Positions 33,983 to 34,827 of a DNA stretch of 34,827 nucleotides are shown piece after piece. Origin of the DNA: Desmonostoc geniculatum HA4340-LM1 (GTDB lineage: Bacteria > Cyanobacteriota > Cyanobacteriia > Cyanobacteriales > Nostocaceae). The position numbers and the translations under genes are program-made. The stretch covers positions 1 through 34,827 of the forward strand of contig JAHHHB010000075.1 of NCBI GenBank assembly GCA_019359545.1, given 5' to 3'. Numbering within the stretch: the stretch's first letter is position 1; the number at the start of each line of letters is the position of its first letter. Below the pieces are notes generated by a model. It saw only the letters and a program-made list of their open reading frames with translations. It searched no databases and was not told where the DNA came from.

Positions 33983-34031
33983 GTTAAAGGGAAAAGGGTA
34001 ATTTCAAACATGCACCCCTTTCGCCTTTAAC
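33983..34031. repeat. imperfect inverted repeat upstream of the 21-bp repeats
   Basis: GTTAAAGGGAAAAGGGT (33983-33999) pairs with ACCCCTTTCGCCTTTAAC (ending at 34031) with one mismatch and a 1-nt gap. It could form a hairpin with a roughly 14-nt loop. Confidence 0.45.
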
Positions 34032-34178
34032 ATGCATTCTCTCTTATTCATTGAATTCGGGCTGCTGTTCATTGAATTCGGGCTACCGTTCATTGAATTC
34101 GGGCTGCCGTTTATTGAATTCGGGCAACCACCAATAATGCACAACGCAAAGTCTTGTTACGCTAGTAGGTTAAGGTAA
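34032..34178 (+). CDS. possible small protein made of FIEFGLP heptapeptide repeats
   Basis: A 48-codon frame starts at ATG 34032 and ends at TAA 34176-34178. After MHSLL it has four units, FIEFGLL, FIEFGLP, FIEFGLP and FIEFGQP, then PPIMHNAKSCYASRLR. The 21-bp DNA repeat is an exact multiple of three, so the frame is kept through all units. No ribosome binding site precedes it, only the right arm of a hairpin. It may be just repeat DNA; the frame is nevertheless unusually clean. Confidence 0.25.
   Translation: MHSLLFIEFGLLFIEFGLPFIEFGLPFIEFGQPPIMHNAKSCYASRLR
34047..34130. repeat. 21-bp tandem repeat, four copies
   Basis: Four abutting copies of 21 bp (TTCATTGAATTCGGGCTGCCG and variants) lie at 34047-34067, 34068-34088, 34089-34109 and 34110-34130. 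Differences sit mainly at positions 3 and 17-20. All keep the ATTGAATTCGGGC core with an EcoRI-type GAATTC palindrome. There are no spacers, so this is not a CRISPR array. Confidence 0.9.
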
Positions 34179-34214
34179 GTTTTGAATATCACCTACACCT
34201 GTCCAATTTGTAAA

Positions 34215-34379
34215 TTATTTTTCCTGAAAAGTACGCAATAGCAAACTGACGATGATATTTGTTGGCGTTTGCGGCGCTGGTGATGCTGTTTTTGTCTGAG
34301 CTATAGTATTTGGGCTAAGTCCTGCTATCAGGTGGAGCAAGAAGGTGATGATGGCGGCTTGTATAAGTTTTTCCCGCAT
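34215..34379 (-). CDS. predicted 54-residue secreted small protein
   Basis: The ATG at 34379 opens a 54-codon frame ending at the TAA at 34215-34217. GAGAGA lies six nt upstream, a plausible ribosome binding site. MREKLIQAAIITFLLHLIAG has a basic start and a hydrophobic core, followed by a likely cleavage site (NTIA-QT), a Thr/Pro/Ala-rich stretch (KTASPAPQTPT) and IIVSLLLRTFQEK. I do not recognise a family. It may be an exported peptide or the N-terminal remnant of a larger protein. Confidence 0.45.
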   Translation of the reverse strand: MREKLIQAAIITFLLHLIAGLSPNTIAQTKTASPAPQTPTNIIVSLLLRTFQEK

Positions 34380-34827
34380 GGCACGTCTCTCTCTAGATGG
34401 ATAGCATTAAAATTCGGACTGGTTATTCTAAATACACCTCGTACTATCGATTTACCGAATCTAACAAAAATAATTTGACAATTCCCCAGGGGAATTCTGA
34501 AAAAATGTTTAAAATGTTACTTTCATTTAACAGAATTCCCCAAGCAAGTCGAATTTCGGTTATCAGTCTAATCACCACATCGTCAAAGTCATACAGCAAA
34601 CCTTGAGGTATGACCTTGGCAACACTCGGATTTTTTTGATTATTCTTCCCTAAACGGGCATATCCCACTAGACACCTTTTGCTGTTAAAAAGTGCCCTAG
34701 CTCACATCTTGCACCTAGCCGAACAAACCCGTAGAAGGCAAATAAGAAGTACAAAAATGTGACGGTAGATGAAGGAGAACTATTAAGTACAGCTAAGTTA
34801 CATAATACTAGATTTTAGACGTGATAT
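34380..34827. other. window end, no supported gene
   Basis: Two weak open frames (34397-34606 on +, 34444-34668 on -) overlap and have no domain or ribosome binding site. The stretch contains an inverted pair GGGGAATTCTG/CAGAATTCCCC (34489-34499 and 34531-34541), and a smaller palindrome ATTCCCCAGGGGAAT at 34482-34496. Nothing else was recognised. Confidence 0.4.

Noticed and set aside
34047..34130. CRISPR array
   Set aside because: The four 21-bp repeats abut with no spacers, and no cas genes are present.
34397..34668. Two overlapping open frames near the window end
   Set aside because: No ribosome binding site, no family, opposite strands over the same DNA; at most remnants.

Overview
The window looks like chromosomal DNA of a filamentous, probably heterocyst-forming cyanobacterium of the Nostoc/Anabaena type. 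GCGATCGC (HIP1) octamers are scattered through genes on both strands. Psb27, an RbcR/Ycf30-type LysR regulator, CofH and a DevH-like CRP/FNR regulator all fit. The gaps between genes are full of short tandem repeats and small inverted-repeat elements, as is usual for this group. No rRNA, tRNA, CRISPR array or complete insertion sequence was recognised.

Layout: (1) 1-2.6 kb: an NnrU/Z-ISO-like membrane protein divergent from rbcR. (2) 2.8-3.0 kb: a 180-bp MITE with TA ends. (3) 3.1-8.5 kb: a cassette on the + strand with a Zn-ribbon-like Ser/Thr kinase carrying a C-terminal membrane domain, followed by three solute-binding proteins (PstS-like, LivJ-like, PstS-like). All three start with the same uncleaved MSQKNE membrane anchor, and no transporter permease or ATPase is nearby. 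(4) 8.6-9.5 kb: a DevH-like regulator on the - strand with an NtcA-type site upstream. (5) 9.6-12.6 kb: an ArgRS-like protein without a catalytic core and interrupted by an octamer repeat, a HAD phosphatase, and a PEP-CTERM-like secreted protein with a clear terminator. (6) 12.8-16.3 kb: polA, then a MITE with target-site duplication and a possible small RNA.

(7) 16.5-21.5 kb: metal uptake. A BtuF/FecB-like lipoprotein faces a - strand set that reads, in transcription order, multicopper oxidase, HhH-domain lipoprotein, ferritin-like protein and FTR1 iron permease. This resembles oxidative iron uptake plus storage. (8) 21.8-24.5 kb: cbiMNQO, a cobalt ECF transporter with overlapping genes; its last stop codon lies in a MITE. 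(9) 24.7-30.3 kb: a GT39-like glycosyltransferase, cofH, psb27 and a secreted GH10-like protein. (10) 30.4-33.9 kb, - strand: an alpha/beta hydrolase that looks N-terminally truncated, mobA, and a DUF255/YyaL thioredoxin-domain protein. (11) 33.9-34.8 kb: a gene-poor end with a 21-bp tandem repeat that also encodes a heptapeptide repeat, and a predicted 54-residue secreted peptide.

The best candidate for an undescribed system is the kinase plus three anchored binding proteins (3.1-8.5 kb). I infer a periplasmic ligand-sensing and phosphorylation module, since the arrangement lacks transport parts. This is a hypothesis from gene order and domain layout only.
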